Positions 25,943 through 33,642 of a stretch of DNA of 64,000 nucleotides are shown here, piece after piece (within the stretch, counting starts at the first letter, position 1; the number at the start of each line of letters is the position of its first letter). A model generated the notes under the pieces. That model made no database searches and had not been told where the DNA came from. It saw nothing but the letters and a program-made list of their open reading frames with translations. This DNA is from Tessaracoccus massiliensis (GTDB lineage: Bacteria; Actinomycetota; Actinomycetes; Propionibacteriales; Propionibacteriaceae), in NCBI RefSeq assembly GCF_000826065.2, contig NZ_LN623541.1, positions 462,505 through 526,504 on the forward strand. The letters run 5' to 3'. Both the position numbers and the translations under genes were made by a program.

Positions 25943-26428
25943 TCAGGCCTCCTGAGTGATGAGGTGCGCCGACTCCCGCAGAGCCGCGCACCCTCGGTGG
26001 GCGTACTTCTTCACCGCGCCCTCGCTGACACCCAACGCCTCGGCCACCTCCGCGATCGGCCGGTCCTCGACGTAGCGCATCGTCACCACGGCCCGCTGCA
26101 TGCGGGGCAGGGTGGCCAGCGCCCGCAGCACGTCGAGGCGAAGCTCGGCCGTGCCGTCGGGGGTGGGCGTGTCGTCGTCGACCGTGTCGCTGGGGAGTTC
26201 AGATCTCCAGCTCAGCCGTCGCCACCAGGAGATGTACGTGCGGTACATGGTGGTACGGAGGTAGGCCTCGAACTTGTGGTCGTTGGCGAGTTTGTCGTAG
26301 GCGCCCAGGGATTTCGCCAACGCGGTTTGGAGGAGGTCCTCCGCGTGGTGCGAGTCGCCCGTGAGTGCCCACGCGGCGCGAAGAAGGTCGCCACCGCGTT
26401 GGGCGATAAACGTCTCTATCCCCTGCAT
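25943..26428 (-). CDS. SigE-family (ECF-like) RNA polymerase sigma factor, copy 1
   Basis: 161 residues from the ATG at 26428, chosen because GAGGAGG lies five bases upstream and the paralogue at 32887 also begins MQG. Region 2 is LLRAAWALTGDSHHAEDLLQTAL with Y.RTTMYRTYISWWRR (promoter -10 recognition). Region 4 is LPRMQRAVVTMRYVEDRPIAEVAEALGVSEGAVKKY.HRG. It has the short SigE-family form of actinobacteria. It is the first gene of the operon sigma, serpin membrane protein, lipoprotein, serpin lipoprotein. A CGTTAG motif shared with the other two sigma genes lies just upstream. Confidence 0.88.
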   Translation of the reverse strand: MQGIETFIAQRGGDLLRAAWALTGDSHHAEDLLQTALAKSLGAYDKLANDHKFEAYLRTTMYRTYISWWRRLSWRSELPSDTVDDDTPTPDGTAELRLDVLRALATLPRMQRAVVTMRYVEDRPIAEVAEALGVSEGAVKKYAHRGCAALRESAHLITQEA

Positions 26429-26560
26429 GGCCACCTCCTCACCCTAACGACGCGATGGGCCTCCCGGGAGGTTGTCACCCGATGCAAGCCTGTGGATATC
26501 GGTGAACAAGGGCTACACCCGGCCATAGTGCAAAGGTGTGAAGCACTACAGCAAAGTTGA

Positions 26561-26619
26561 CCTTCGAAAATCACCCCGATCGTCCATATATGGCGACATC
26601 ACCGCGAAATCCCAAGGTG
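26561..26619. repeat. Palindromic element B, copy 1 (one arm degenerate)
   Basis: GATCGTCCATATATGGCGACATC with CACCGCGAAATCCCAAGG repeats, in the same orientation, the core and right arm of copy 2 at 27427-27503. The left arm (CCTTCGAAAATCACC) has diverged. It lies immediately upstream of the DUF559 gene at 26627, and its end overlaps the ribosome site region. Confidence 0.75.
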
Positions 26620-26626
26620 GAAGAAA

Positions 26627-27430
26627 GTGACCACGGGGCAGGTGGTCACTGTCGACTCGCTCTTGGCCCTCGGCTGGGACAGGGCCCAAGTGTGCGCGGC
26701 CATCAACGCTGGCACCCTCGTCAAAGTCGTCCGTGGTTGGGTCGCCTACCCCACGGCAGAGTACTGGATCATCGAGTCGGTCAAGAAGGGCGGCAGGCTA
26801 GGTTGTCTGTCCGGCTGCCGGGTCCACGGACTGTGGACGCCGGACCACTCAGAACCGCACATCATCATCGGACGGGGCGAGAAGCGCCGCCGCAGCGCCT
26901 GGCACAGACACACTTCCGCCCTCCCTGGCGAGGCCGTGTTTCCCGTCACTGAGTGCATCGCGCAGGTGATTCGGCACCACTCACCCGAGGAGGCACTGAT
27001 GGTGCTGGAGTCTGCGGTGCAGAAAGGCCTTGTCTCCCGGATGGAGGCCGAAGTGCTGATCGCTGATTCCTCCCCGACCAAGCAGCACGCTCTGCGGTTC
27101 TTCGACCCCCGTGCCGAATCCGGCTCGGAGACAAGGGTGCGGATGTGGCTGCAACAAGCTCGCGTGAAGGTGAGACCCCAGGTGCAGATCCCCGGAGTAG
27201 GGCGGGTGGACCTCGTGGTAGGCAATAGCCTCATCATCGAATGTGACAGCGAACTCCACCATAAGTACACGGAGGAGGACTACGCCCGCGACTTGGCGGC
27301 CAAGGCGTTGGGCTTCGAGATCCTTCGGCTCAGCTACCGGCAGATCTTCCTGGAGTGGGATGAGACCTTGGCACATCTGTCGCGGATTCTCCGCACGAAG
27401 GCCCACCTGAAACACCCCCGGCCTCTCTGA
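26627..27430 (+). CDS. DUF559 (Vsr-like nuclease fold) protein, second locus
   Basis: 267 residues from a GTG at 26627 (GTGGAAGAAA upstream). Residues about 1-60 form a winged-helix-like domain (VDSLLALGWDRAQVCAAINAGTLVKVVRGW), as in AbiEi-like proteins. The middle is a linker domain (YPTAEY...SGCRVHGLW). Residues about 165-265 carry the nuclease-like pattern: ESGSETRVRMWL, VDLVVGNSLIIECDSE, LGFEILRLSY. The ECDSE acidic pair and preceding Asp fit a Vsr/PD-(D/E)XK active site. The gene is flanked in direct orientation by palindromic element B, and its stop codon is the outer end of the 3' copy. Sequence identity to the first DUF559 protein is low. Function unproven. Confidence 0.72.
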   Translation: MTTGQVVTVDSLLALGWDRAQVCAAINAGTLVKVVRGWVAYPTAEYWIIESVKKGGRLGCLSGCRVHGLWTPDHSEPHIIIGRGEKRRRSAWHRHTSALPGEAVFPVTECIAQVIRHHSPEEALMVLESAVQKGLVSRMEAEVLIADSSPTKQHALRFFDPRAESGSETRVRMWLQQARVKVRPQVQIPGVGRVDLVVGNSLIIECDSELHHKYTEEDYARDLAAKALGFEILRLSYRQIFLEWDETLAHLSRILRTKAHLKHPRPL

Positions 27431-27503
27431 AATTCACCTTGGGATTTCGGTGCGATCGTCCATATATGACGACATCACCGCGAAATCCCAAGGCGAATTT
27501 CAG
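27427..27503. repeat. Palindromic element B, copy 2 (77 bp, nearly perfect)
   Basis: CTGAAATTCACCTTGGGATT on the left is matched by AATCCCAAGGCGAATTTCAG on the right with one mismatch. The palindrome continues inward to GATCGTCCATATATGACGAC. The TGA stop of the DUF559 gene (27428-27430) lies within the first four bases of the left arm. Confidence 0.88.
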
Positions 27504-27515
27504 TAAGCTCCGCTC

Positions 27516-27962
27516 ATGACACCGTTACGGCGCCTTCGTTGGGGCGCGGTTGCACTCGTTCTGGCCCTCACCGCTGCCTGCGGCGGAGAGAGCGCAACCA
27601 CCACCCGCCGGGTACGAGGTCAGCGACCCGGGAGTGTTACGGCGGAATGTTGACCATCCCGCACTACGCCCAGATCGAGATCTGGCTCGGTGATGTCGGC
27701 CACGTGGACGGCATCGTGCTCGAGGAACCCGGGCCGACCACCCGCTCAGGCATCGGCGTAGCGGCTCACTTGGCCCAAGTCCTGGACGCGTATTCCGGCC
27801 TCGAGCGGCGCGGATGGGTTCAGTGCCGAGGTCTACCTGCTCGAGGACGTCACGCACGCCCTGGTGTTCGAGGTGCTCGACGGTGCAGTGGCTGCGATCT
27901 CGGTCCACAGCATGGCCGAAGAGTTCTATCTCATCACCGACAGAGTCTGCGGCGGGCCGTAG
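27516..27962 (+). pseudogene. Small lipoprotein gene broken by frameshifts
   Basis: ATG at 27516 opens a lipoprotein signal (MTPLRRLRWG, hydrophobic core, LTAAC). After GGESATTT the meaningful sequence moves to the second frame (PAGYEVSDPG), then the third (ECYGGMLTIPHYAQIEIW...), and returns to the first near 27805 (DGFSAEVYLLEDVTHALVF...CGGP, stop at 27960). Three +1 shifts in 300 bp, at C-rich and GC-rich runs, mean either decay or sequencing errors. Without the shifts it would be about 148 residues. No family was recognised. It lies just beyond palindromic element B. Confidence 0.55.
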
Positions 27963-27967
27963 CCCGA

Positions 27968-28972
27968 TCAGCCTGCGGGAAGGGCGTCCAGTTCAGTGGC
28001 CAACCCGGGAGCAGGTGTCCAGCCCATCAGGCTGTCCTCACCCCTGAACTCGTAGCGCTCGCCTGCCTTGCGCAGCAGGATCTGGGCACCCCAGGCGTTG
28101 GCCAGCGCCGCCCAGCCGATATCCTCGGCTAGCGACTGCCTCAACTCGACAGCCCTGCTGGTGTCGGCGTCGGTGGTGCAGGCGTACCCACCGGTGATCC
28201 GATCGAGCGACACAGGCAGCAACGACTGCTGGCAGGAGAGCACCGGGCATTCCTGAGGCGACTCATACCCGGTGGCGGGGGCCCCGGCCCGGGCGCGCTG
28301 GGCCAGCCAGCCGGCCTCCACCTCGTCTCGATAGAACGCCGCGCTGCCCTGCAGGCTGTTGACGCCATCGGTCAGTGCTGTGGAGTCCCGGGTGTCGCCG
28401 GAGAAGGACATCCTGCGGCCGTCATCGAACTCGAAGACCACGGTGTAGTGCTCCGCGACTGCCTGGGCGCTGTCATCGGTCAGGGTGGGCTGCGCGTAGA
28501 GGGCCTCGACGAGCCCGTCGACGTCCACCACCAGCGGCTCGAGCGGTCCGCCGGTGCCGAAGTTGTCCGGATTGGTGCACAGCCATGCGCGCGCCGCGCC
28601 CGTGCGGATGGTGCCCGCATGGCTCCGCTCCCCGGCAGGTTCACCGTCCTCGCCGTAACAGGCGGCGGCGCCGGGTTTGCCCTCCGCGTTCGGCGACAGC
28701 GACACGTCGACGCCGGTGGCCCCACTCGCAGTGGGATCCGGGGTGGGGGCCGGGGCACTCGCCGTCGGTTCGGGCGACGCGACGATGGGCTCGGCACCGC
28801 CGGACAAGTTCAGCGCGGCGGGCACGGCCAAGGCCACGACGGCGAGCGCGGCGGTCCCGCTGGTGACCAGTTGCCGGCCCCGGCGCTTGCGGCGTGCTCC
28901 TTCAACCCAGCCCCGCGTCGACGGCGCCTCGGGCACCGATGCCTTGAACAGGTCGTGGAAGTTGTCATTCAT
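27968..28972 (-). CDS. One-pass membrane protein with WLC ectodomain, coupled to sigma factor copy 2
   Basis: 334 residues from the ATG at 28972, one base after the sigma stop. Short cytoplasmic part (1-33, ending GARRKRRGR), one membrane segment (about 34-55), then an exported Thr/Pro linker and a cysteine-containing ectodomain: AACYG, ARAWLCTNPDN, PLVVDVDGLV, VVFEFDDG, AGWLAQRA, CPVLSCQQ, GGYACTT. The WLC...VDG...DG...C order is shared with the lipoprotein at 23114 and the protein at 30699. The N-terminus is homologous in layout to the serpin membrane protein at 24511. A receptor or anti-sigma role follows from operon position only. No zinc anti-sigma motif is seen. Confidence 0.7.
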   Translation of the reverse strand: MNDNFHDLFKASVPEAPSTRGWVEGARRKRRGRQLVTSGTAALAVVALAVPAALNLSGGAEPIVASPEPTASAPAPTPDPTASGATGVDVSLSPNAEGKPGAAACYGEDGEPAGERSHAGTIRTGAARAWLCTNPDNFGTGGPLEPLVVDVDGLVEALYAQPTLTDDSAQAVAEHYTVVFEFDDGRRMSFSGDTRDSTALTDGVNSLQGSAAFYRDEVEAGWLAQRARAGAPATGYESPQECPVLSCQQSLLPVSLDRITGGYACTTDADTSRAVELRQSLAEDIGWAALANAWGAQILLRKAGERYEFRGEDSLMGWTPAPGLATELDALPAG

Positions 28973-28973
28973 C

Positions 28974-29477
28974 TCATTCACCCCTCCCGGGATGCTTGGA
29001 GGAGCGCAGGGCCGCACGGCCCCGGCTCGCGTGGGTCTTCACCGCGCCGCTGGACACTCCCAGCCGTTCGGCGATCTGTTCAGTGGTGAGGTCCTCGAAG
29101 TACTGCAGGACCAGGACGGCGCGCTGCATGCGGGGCAACTCGTCCAGGGCCCGCGCCAGGTCCAGGTTGACGCCATGGGGGGCTTCCGGGGCGGGCGCGT
29201 CGTCGACGAACTCGGCGGCCTTCTCGTTGCGCCAACTCATTTTGCGCCACCAGGAGACGAACGTGCGGTAGATGGTGGTGCGGACGTAAGCCTCGAACTG
29301 GGCGTCGTTACCGATGTCGCCGTAGCGCGTGTACGTCTTGGACAGCGCGGTCTGGACGAGGTCTTCCGCGTGCTGCGAGTCACCGGTCAGCAGCCACGCG
29401 GCGCGCCAGAGCCGCTTGCCCTTCTGGGCAACGAACCCCTCGAAGCCGAGCGTGGCCTCGCTGACGTCTTCGCTCAC
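28974..29477 (-). CDS. SigE-family (ECF-like) sigma factor, copy 2
   Basis: About 167 residues from the GTG at 29477. The upstream frame is open for 18 codons more, but those residues look non-coding and overlap the conserved CGTTAG motif at 29488-29493. Region 2 reads LWRAAWLLTGDSQHAEDLVQTALSKTY and TTIYRTFVSWWRK. Region 4 reads LPRMQRAVLVLQYFEDLTTEQIAERLGVSSGAVKTH. It is closest to copy 3 in this window. The membrane protein gene follows after one base. It should direct transcription of a small envelope-related regulon, by family precedent. Confidence 0.87.
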   Translation of the reverse strand: MSEDVSEATLGFEGFVAQKGKRLWRAAWLLTGDSQHAEDLVQTALSKTYTRYGDIGNDAQFEAYVRTTIYRTFVSWWRKMSWRNEKAAEFVDDAPAPEAPHGVNLDLARALDELPRMQRAVLVLQYFEDLTTEQIAERLGVSSGAVKTHASRGRAALRSSKHPGRGE

Positions 29478-29645
29478 ATCGTTCAGCCTAACGATCTCGT
29501 AGGCCCCTCTCCTCCCTGCGCAGCCGGGCATCGTCAGCCAGGCGCTCTGCGGCTGGCTGACGGTTCCCGTGGTGATTCCTCCTGATACTCACCCCTACCA
29601 CGCGGTGAGGGGGGTGCCCGGTTGACACTGGGTAAGCTCGAGAGC

Positions 29646-30695
29646 ATGCGTGGCGAATACAAGGTTCCTGGCGGCAAGCTCGTGGCGGTCGACGTGGAGG
29701 CGGAGGACGGTCGGCTGACGCAGGCGTTCGTCTCCGGCGACTTCTTCCTCGAGCCCGACGAAGCCCTCGAGGACATCAACGGCGCGCTGCTCGGTATGCC
29801 CACCACGTCGTCGGTGGCTGAGCTCGCGCAGGCCATCGAGCAGCGGCTCTCCCCCGAGACCCAGATGATCGGTTTCAACCCGGAGGCCGTGGGTATCGCG
29901 GTGCGCCGCTCGCTGGGCCACGCCACGGACTGGTCTGATCACACGTTCGACGTCATCGGCCCGGTCACGATGGACCCGCGCATGCACGTCGCGCTCGACG
30001 AGGTGATGGCGGCCGAACTGGCCCGCGGCGAGATCAACCCCAGCCTGCGGATCTGGGACTGGGACCAGCCGCTCGTGGTGATCGGCTCGTTCCAGAGCTA
30101 CAAGAACGAGATCGACGACGAGGGACGCGAGCGCCACGGCATCAACGTGGTGCGACGCATCACCGGGGGCGGAGCGATGTTCATGGAGCCCGGCAACTGC
30201 GTGACCTACTCGCTGATCGCGCCCGTCTCGCTCGTGGAGGGGCTGAGCTTCGAGCGCTCCTACGAGTTCCTCGACCAGTGGGTGATGGGGGCGCTGAAGG
30301 AGCTGGGCGTCAACGCGCGCTACATCCCGCTCAACGACATCGCCTCGGACAAGGGCAAGATCGCGGGCGCCGCCCAGCGTCGCGTGACCGGCGGCGTCGT
30401 CGTGCACCACGTGACGATGGCCTACGACATCGACGCGGACAAGATGCTCGAGGTACTGCGCATCGGGCGCGAGAAGATGTCCGACAAGGGCACCAGGTCG
30501 GCCAACAAGCGCGTGGACCCGCTCCGGTCCCAGACCCAGCTCCCCCGAGACCAGATCCTGTCGTCGTTCCTGGCGCACTTCGAGTCGCTGTATGAGACGA
30601 AGCGCCGCGGGTACTCCGACGAGGAACTGGCGCGGGCGAAGGAGCTCGTCGAGACGAAGTTCAGCTCCGAGGAGTGGACCAAGCGCATCCCCTGA
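29646..30695 (+). CDS. lplA: Lipoate-protein ligase with N-terminal accessory domain
   Basis: 349 residues from the ATG at 29646. Residues about 1-85 (YKVPGGKLVAVDVE...FFLEPDEALEDI) match the small accessory domain that is C-terminal in E. coli LplA and a separate LplB protein in some archaea. Here it comes first. The catalytic BPL/LPL domain follows (about 105-349): MDPRMHVALDEVMA, VIGSFQS..NEI, VVRRITGGGAMFMEPGN (the lipoyl-AMP loop), DIASDKGKIAGAAQRR. It attaches lipoate to E2 or GcvH lysines, which suits the E2 of the operon at 10676. It is a single gene lying convergently between two sigma loci. Confidence 0.87.
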   Translation: MRGEYKVPGGKLVAVDVEAEDGRLTQAFVSGDFFLEPDEALEDINGALLGMPTTSSVAELAQAIEQRLSPETQMIGFNPEAVGIAVRRSLGHATDWSDHTFDVIGPVTMDPRMHVALDEVMAAELARGEINPSLRIWDWDQPLVVIGSFQSYKNEIDDEGRERHGINVVRRITGGGAMFMEPGNCVTYSLIAPVSLVEGLSFERSYEFLDQWVMGALKELGVNARYIPLNDIASDKGKIAGAAQRRVTGGVVVHHVTMAYDIDADKMLEVLRIGREKMSDKGTRSANKRVDPLRSQTQLPRDQILSSFLAHFESLYETKRRGYSDEELARAKELVETKFSSEEWTKRIP

Positions 30696-30698
30696 TCG

Positions 30699-32372
30699 TC
30701 AACTCTCCTTCGGCTCCACTGTCGGGACGGGGATCGGCCTGTCCGGGCCCCGAGGGGGGCCGGGCGTGGCGCCAGGCGGATTCGAGGGCTGGAGTTCCAC
30801 GACGGTGCCCTTCGCCGGGTCGCGCTCACACTGCACGCCGTGAGCGGGCGGGAGGCCGATTAGTTCTGAGGGCGTGGCCGACGGCGGGAGGTCCCGGCAC
30901 GACCCGTAGGTGACGGCCCACATTCTCTCCAGCAGGTCACGGTTCGGCACCCACGCCGCGGTCCCGCCGGCGTCAGCGTGATAGAAGACGACGCGCCCAT
31001 CGGGCTGCAGCGCCAGCCTCAGCGGGGGGCCCTCGCTGGTAGCGAGCATGATCACCGGTCCCCCGGACAGCCCTGGCTGGAAGCCGAGATCGACCTGTTC
31101 GGCGCGCACCGCGTCGATGATCTCCTGCGCCAACTCCGGCCCCAGGCTGTCCCCGACGGCCAGCGTGCCGTGGTCGTTCACCAAGCAGCCCCGTCCCGCA
31201 GGGATCAGAGCGTCGAGATCCCCGTCTTCTCCTGAAACCCATCCGGTGCATTCAGGTAGCTCGCCCTCCCAGACCGGAGCGGGGTTCACGGGCGGCTCGG
31301 TGCCGGGCGTCGCCGGTGCCTCAGCCGGCTCGAACAACGCATCCAACTCGCCGGCGATGGAGGCCTCGGGGCGCGACACGTACTGCTTCTGTCCCCACCC
31401 CCACACCAGCGAACGTGCCCCGTCGACGTCCTGCCAGCGCAGCGTCACCGGGTCGCCTGCCTCGTTGCTCAGGATCAGACGGGGAGCGCCCTCGTCGGCC
31501 ACGGGATCCTCCGCCTCGTCGACGGCAACGACCCCCGCGAGGATGCGCTGCAACAGGGCGTCGGGCACCGCGTCCTGCATCCGCGGCGGCTCGCCGGCCT
31601 CGGCTGGCACACAGGCCACGGCCCTCGTCGCGGTGGCGGGGTCGATCCCCCACACCGAGGTGGCAGCCGGGCACAGATGCACCCTGCCGTCGGGCACCGG
31701 GCGACCCTGTCGCTGCTCGGCCCACAACTCCTGCAGCACCGCGAGGTAGTCCGAGCCCCCGCCGTCGACGATGCCATCGGCCAGTTGGAAGTGGTCGCAG
31801 CCATCAGGGGTGTTGTAGCCGCGCACCACATGGCTCTCGCCGTCCGGGTACTCGACCACCACGTGGTACGTCGCCCCGTCGCCCAAGCAGTCGATGGCGG
31901 CACCGGGCACGAAAGTCAACGCGTTGAACGCCTCGACGGCGCGGTCCACGCCGAGGGTGAGCGGGTCGCGGGCCCCCACCAGTTCGGTGTCGTTGACCAC
32001 CCAGCCTTCTTCGCCGCCACCGCAGAGCCAGATCCGTTCAGCACCCTCGGGCAGCTTCCCGTCGGGCAGGTCCGTGACCTCCACCCGCGTGCCACCCTCC
32101 TCGCGGCACTCCGATACCTCGTAGCTCTCCACCGGGTAGTTCGCGTCCGGAGGCTCGGTCGCCTCCTGCGGCGGCGGCTCCGCAACCAGGGTCTGGCCTC
32201 CGCCGGGATTCATCGCCAGGGGGACGGCGATCGCCACCGCGGCGACCCCCGCAACTCCGGCAACGGCAGCCCGACGGCGAGCCACCCTTCGGCGCGCAGC
32301 GGCACCCCAGCCGGTGGTCGGGGGCTGGTCGGGAATGGCCTTGTCAAAGGCCTCGGAAAGCTGATCGTTCAT
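30699..32372 (-). CDS. One-pass membrane protein with tandem WLC-type ectodomains, coupled to sigma factor copy 3
   Basis: 557 residues. The ATG at 32372 overlaps the sigma stop (ATGA). Short cytoplasmic start (1-32, ending RRRVARRR), membrane segment about 33-54, acidic/Pro linker. First ectodomain (about 78-300): CREEGG, AERIWLCGGG, ARDPLTLGVDRAVEAFNAL, VVEYPDG, HLCPAATS, AVACVP. A second, related part (about 360-500) has ECTGWVSG, GRGCLVND, SLGPELAQEI, LQPDGRVVFY and TYGSCRDL. The C-terminus is Pro-rich. The two-part architecture parallels the lipoprotein at 23114. It probably communicates an extracellular signal to the sigma factor (inference). No enzymatic motif recognised. Confidence 0.7.
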   Translation of the reverse strand: MNDQLSEAFDKAIPDQPPTTGWGAAARRRVARRRAAVAGVAGVAAVAIAVPLAMNPGGGQTLVAEPPPQEATEPPDANYPVESYEVSECREEGGTRVEVTDLPDGKLPEGAERIWLCGGGEEGWVVNDTELVGARDPLTLGVDRAVEAFNALTFVPGAAIDCLGDGATYHVVVEYPDGESHVVRGYNTPDGCDHFQLADGIVDGGGSDYLAVLQELWAEQRQGRPVPDGRVHLCPAATSVWGIDPATATRAVACVPAEAGEPPRMQDAVPDALLQRILAGVVAVDEAEDPVADEGAPRLILSNEAGDPVTLRWQDVDGARSLVWGWGQKQYVSRPEASIAGELDALFEPAEAPATPGTEPPVNPAPVWEGELPECTGWVSGEDGDLDALIPAGRGCLVNDHGTLAVGDSLGPELAQEIIDAVRAEQVDLGFQPGLSGGPVIMLATSEGPPLRLALQPDGRVVFYHADAGGTAAWVPNRDLLERMWAVTYGSCRDLPPSATPSELIGLPPAHGVQCERDPAKGTVVELQPSNPPGATPGPPRGPDRPIPVPTVEPKES

Positions 32373-32887
32373 CGCGCGTCCTCCTCGTCGGACAGGAAAC
32401 TGGAGGCCCGCAACGCGGCCAACCCGCGGCTGACGTGGCTGGTCACCGTGCCCTCGGCCATCCCCAGCAGGTCGGCCACCTCGCGCGTGGAGCGGTCCTC
32501 GAAGTACCGCAGCACGAGGCAGGCCCGCTGTTTGCGGGGAAGGTTCGCCAGCGCCCGCACCAGATCGGTGCGCAGCGCGGGGTCGCCGTCGGCTTGGTGC
32601 ACCGCGTCGGGCCGGATCTCCGCGGGGATCTCCGAGCGCCACGAGCGTTTGCGCCACCACGAGACGAACGTGCGGTAGATGGTGGTGCGGACGTAAGCCT
32701 CGAACTTCCCTGAGTCGCTGAACCCGCCGAACTTCGGGTAGGTCTTGGTCAGCGCGGTCTGGACGAGGTCCTCGGCGTGGTGGGTGTCGCCGGTCAGCAG
32801 CCACGCTGCGCGCCAGAGCGCGCCGCCCCGCTCGTCGACGAACTGGTCGAACTGAGCGGCACGGTCGACGACGGGCTCACCCTGCAT
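32369..32887 (-). CDS. SigE-family (ECF-like) sigma factor, copy 3
   Basis: 172 residues from the ATG at 32887, preferred because GGAGG lies five bases upstream; an ATG four codons earlier is the alternative. Region 2 is LWRAAWLLTGDTHHAEDLVQTALTKTY with TTIYRTFVSWWRKRSWRSE. Region 4 is LPRKQRACLVLRYFEDRSTREVADLLGMAEGTVTSHVSRG. It overlaps the membrane protein gene by four bases, giving tight coupling. The AGGCCC and CTAACG blocks upstream (32906-32921) recur before copy 2 and in part before copy 1. Confidence 0.88.
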   Translation of the reverse strand: MQGEPVVDRAAQFDQFVDERGGALWRAAWLLTGDTHHAEDLVQTALTKTYPKFGGFSDSGKFEAYVRTTIYRTFVSWWRKRSWRSEIPAEIRPDAVHQADGDPALRTDLVRALANLPRKQRACLVLRYFEDRSTREVADLLGMAEGTVTSHVSRGLAALRASSFLSDEEDAR

Positions 32888-32938
32888 CACGGCCTCCATG
32901 CCCTACTAACGCTGTAGGCCCAGCATCTCACTGCAGCG

Positions 32939-33086
32939 ACGTTGGTTGAGCCGGTTGCCTGCGAGCTTGAGCAGCGCAGCCGTGTCGAAACCCGGGGCCT
33001 TGCGAACAGGCCGCTTGAACGCTTGGCGGTTTCGACACGACCGCGGCCCTCGCAAGCTCGGGCGCGGTCGGCTCAACCAACGCCTG
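32939..33086. repeat. Long inverted intergenic repeat (GGTTGAGCC family)
   Basis: GTTGGTTGAGCCGG...GTGTCGAAACCC is followed by the inverse GGTTTCGACACGACCGCGG...GGCTCAACCAAC. The two can pair over most of their length. It separates sigma locus 3 from the fucose cluster. A copy of the GCTCAGG...GGGCGACGCTC type follows to about 33130. Confidence 0.82.
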
Positions 33087-33134
33087 GTCCCTGGGCTCAG
33101 GACACGAACTCGCCGGGCGACGCTCGAGGAGCGA

Positions 33135-33569
33135 CTACTGGCGCACGCCGATGGTCAGCAGCAGGTTGGCGTAGATACGCTGCTCACCCGAGGCGATGAG
33201 GATGCCGACGTCGTCCTTCTTCGCCTCGTCGTAGAAGTCCCAGCGGCTGATCTCGACGAACTCGACGCCGGGCAGCGCCGCCTTGTAGTCGTCGTGCGCG
33301 TCGATCTTGTCGGGGCGCAGCTCCGGCGGGGCGTCGGGGGCGGGGGTCATGATGCCGGCCTGCTCGATCGGGACGGCCTGCTTGAGCACCTCGAGGATCT
33401 GCGTGACCGTCAGCAGCCCGGGCGCGAGGTTGAGATAGATCCTTGCCGCGTTGGCCGGGGCCCCCGTCTGGTGGGGGTAGTTGCCGTCGGTGATGAGGAT
33501 CTTGCTGCCGTGGCCGGCGCGGCCGAGCGCGTTGAGCAACTCCGGGTGGATCATGGGGCCATTGAGCAT
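33135..33569 (-). CDS. fucU: RbsD/FucU-family mutarotase, probable L-fucose mutarotase
   Basis: 144 residues, full family length. Diagnostic patterns: MIHPELLNALGRAGHGSKILITDGNYP (His and Asp of the active site) near the start, and a C-terminal SGEQRIYANLLLTIGV. The enzyme interconverts sugar anomers before isomerisation. Position in a cluster with L-fucose isomerase and an FGGY kinase favours fucose over ribose. It is last in the minus-strand cluster, behind the LacI regulator, with GAAAGGAAACACC before the ATG. Sequence alone cannot fully separate FucU from RbsD. Confidence 0.83.
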   Translation of the reverse strand: MLNGPMIHPELLNALGRAGHGSKILITDGNYPHQTGAPANAARIYLNLAPGLLTVTQILEVLKQAVPIEQAGIMTPAPDAPPELRPDKIDAHDDYKAALPGVEFVEISRWDFYDEAKKDDVGILIASGEQRIYANLLLTIGVRQ

Positions 33570-33642
33570 GGTGTTTCCTTTCGGGTTTCGCGGCCTTCGA
33601 CCTGCCCGGCTCCTTCGTCGCGGGGGCAGGCTCAGGGACCGG

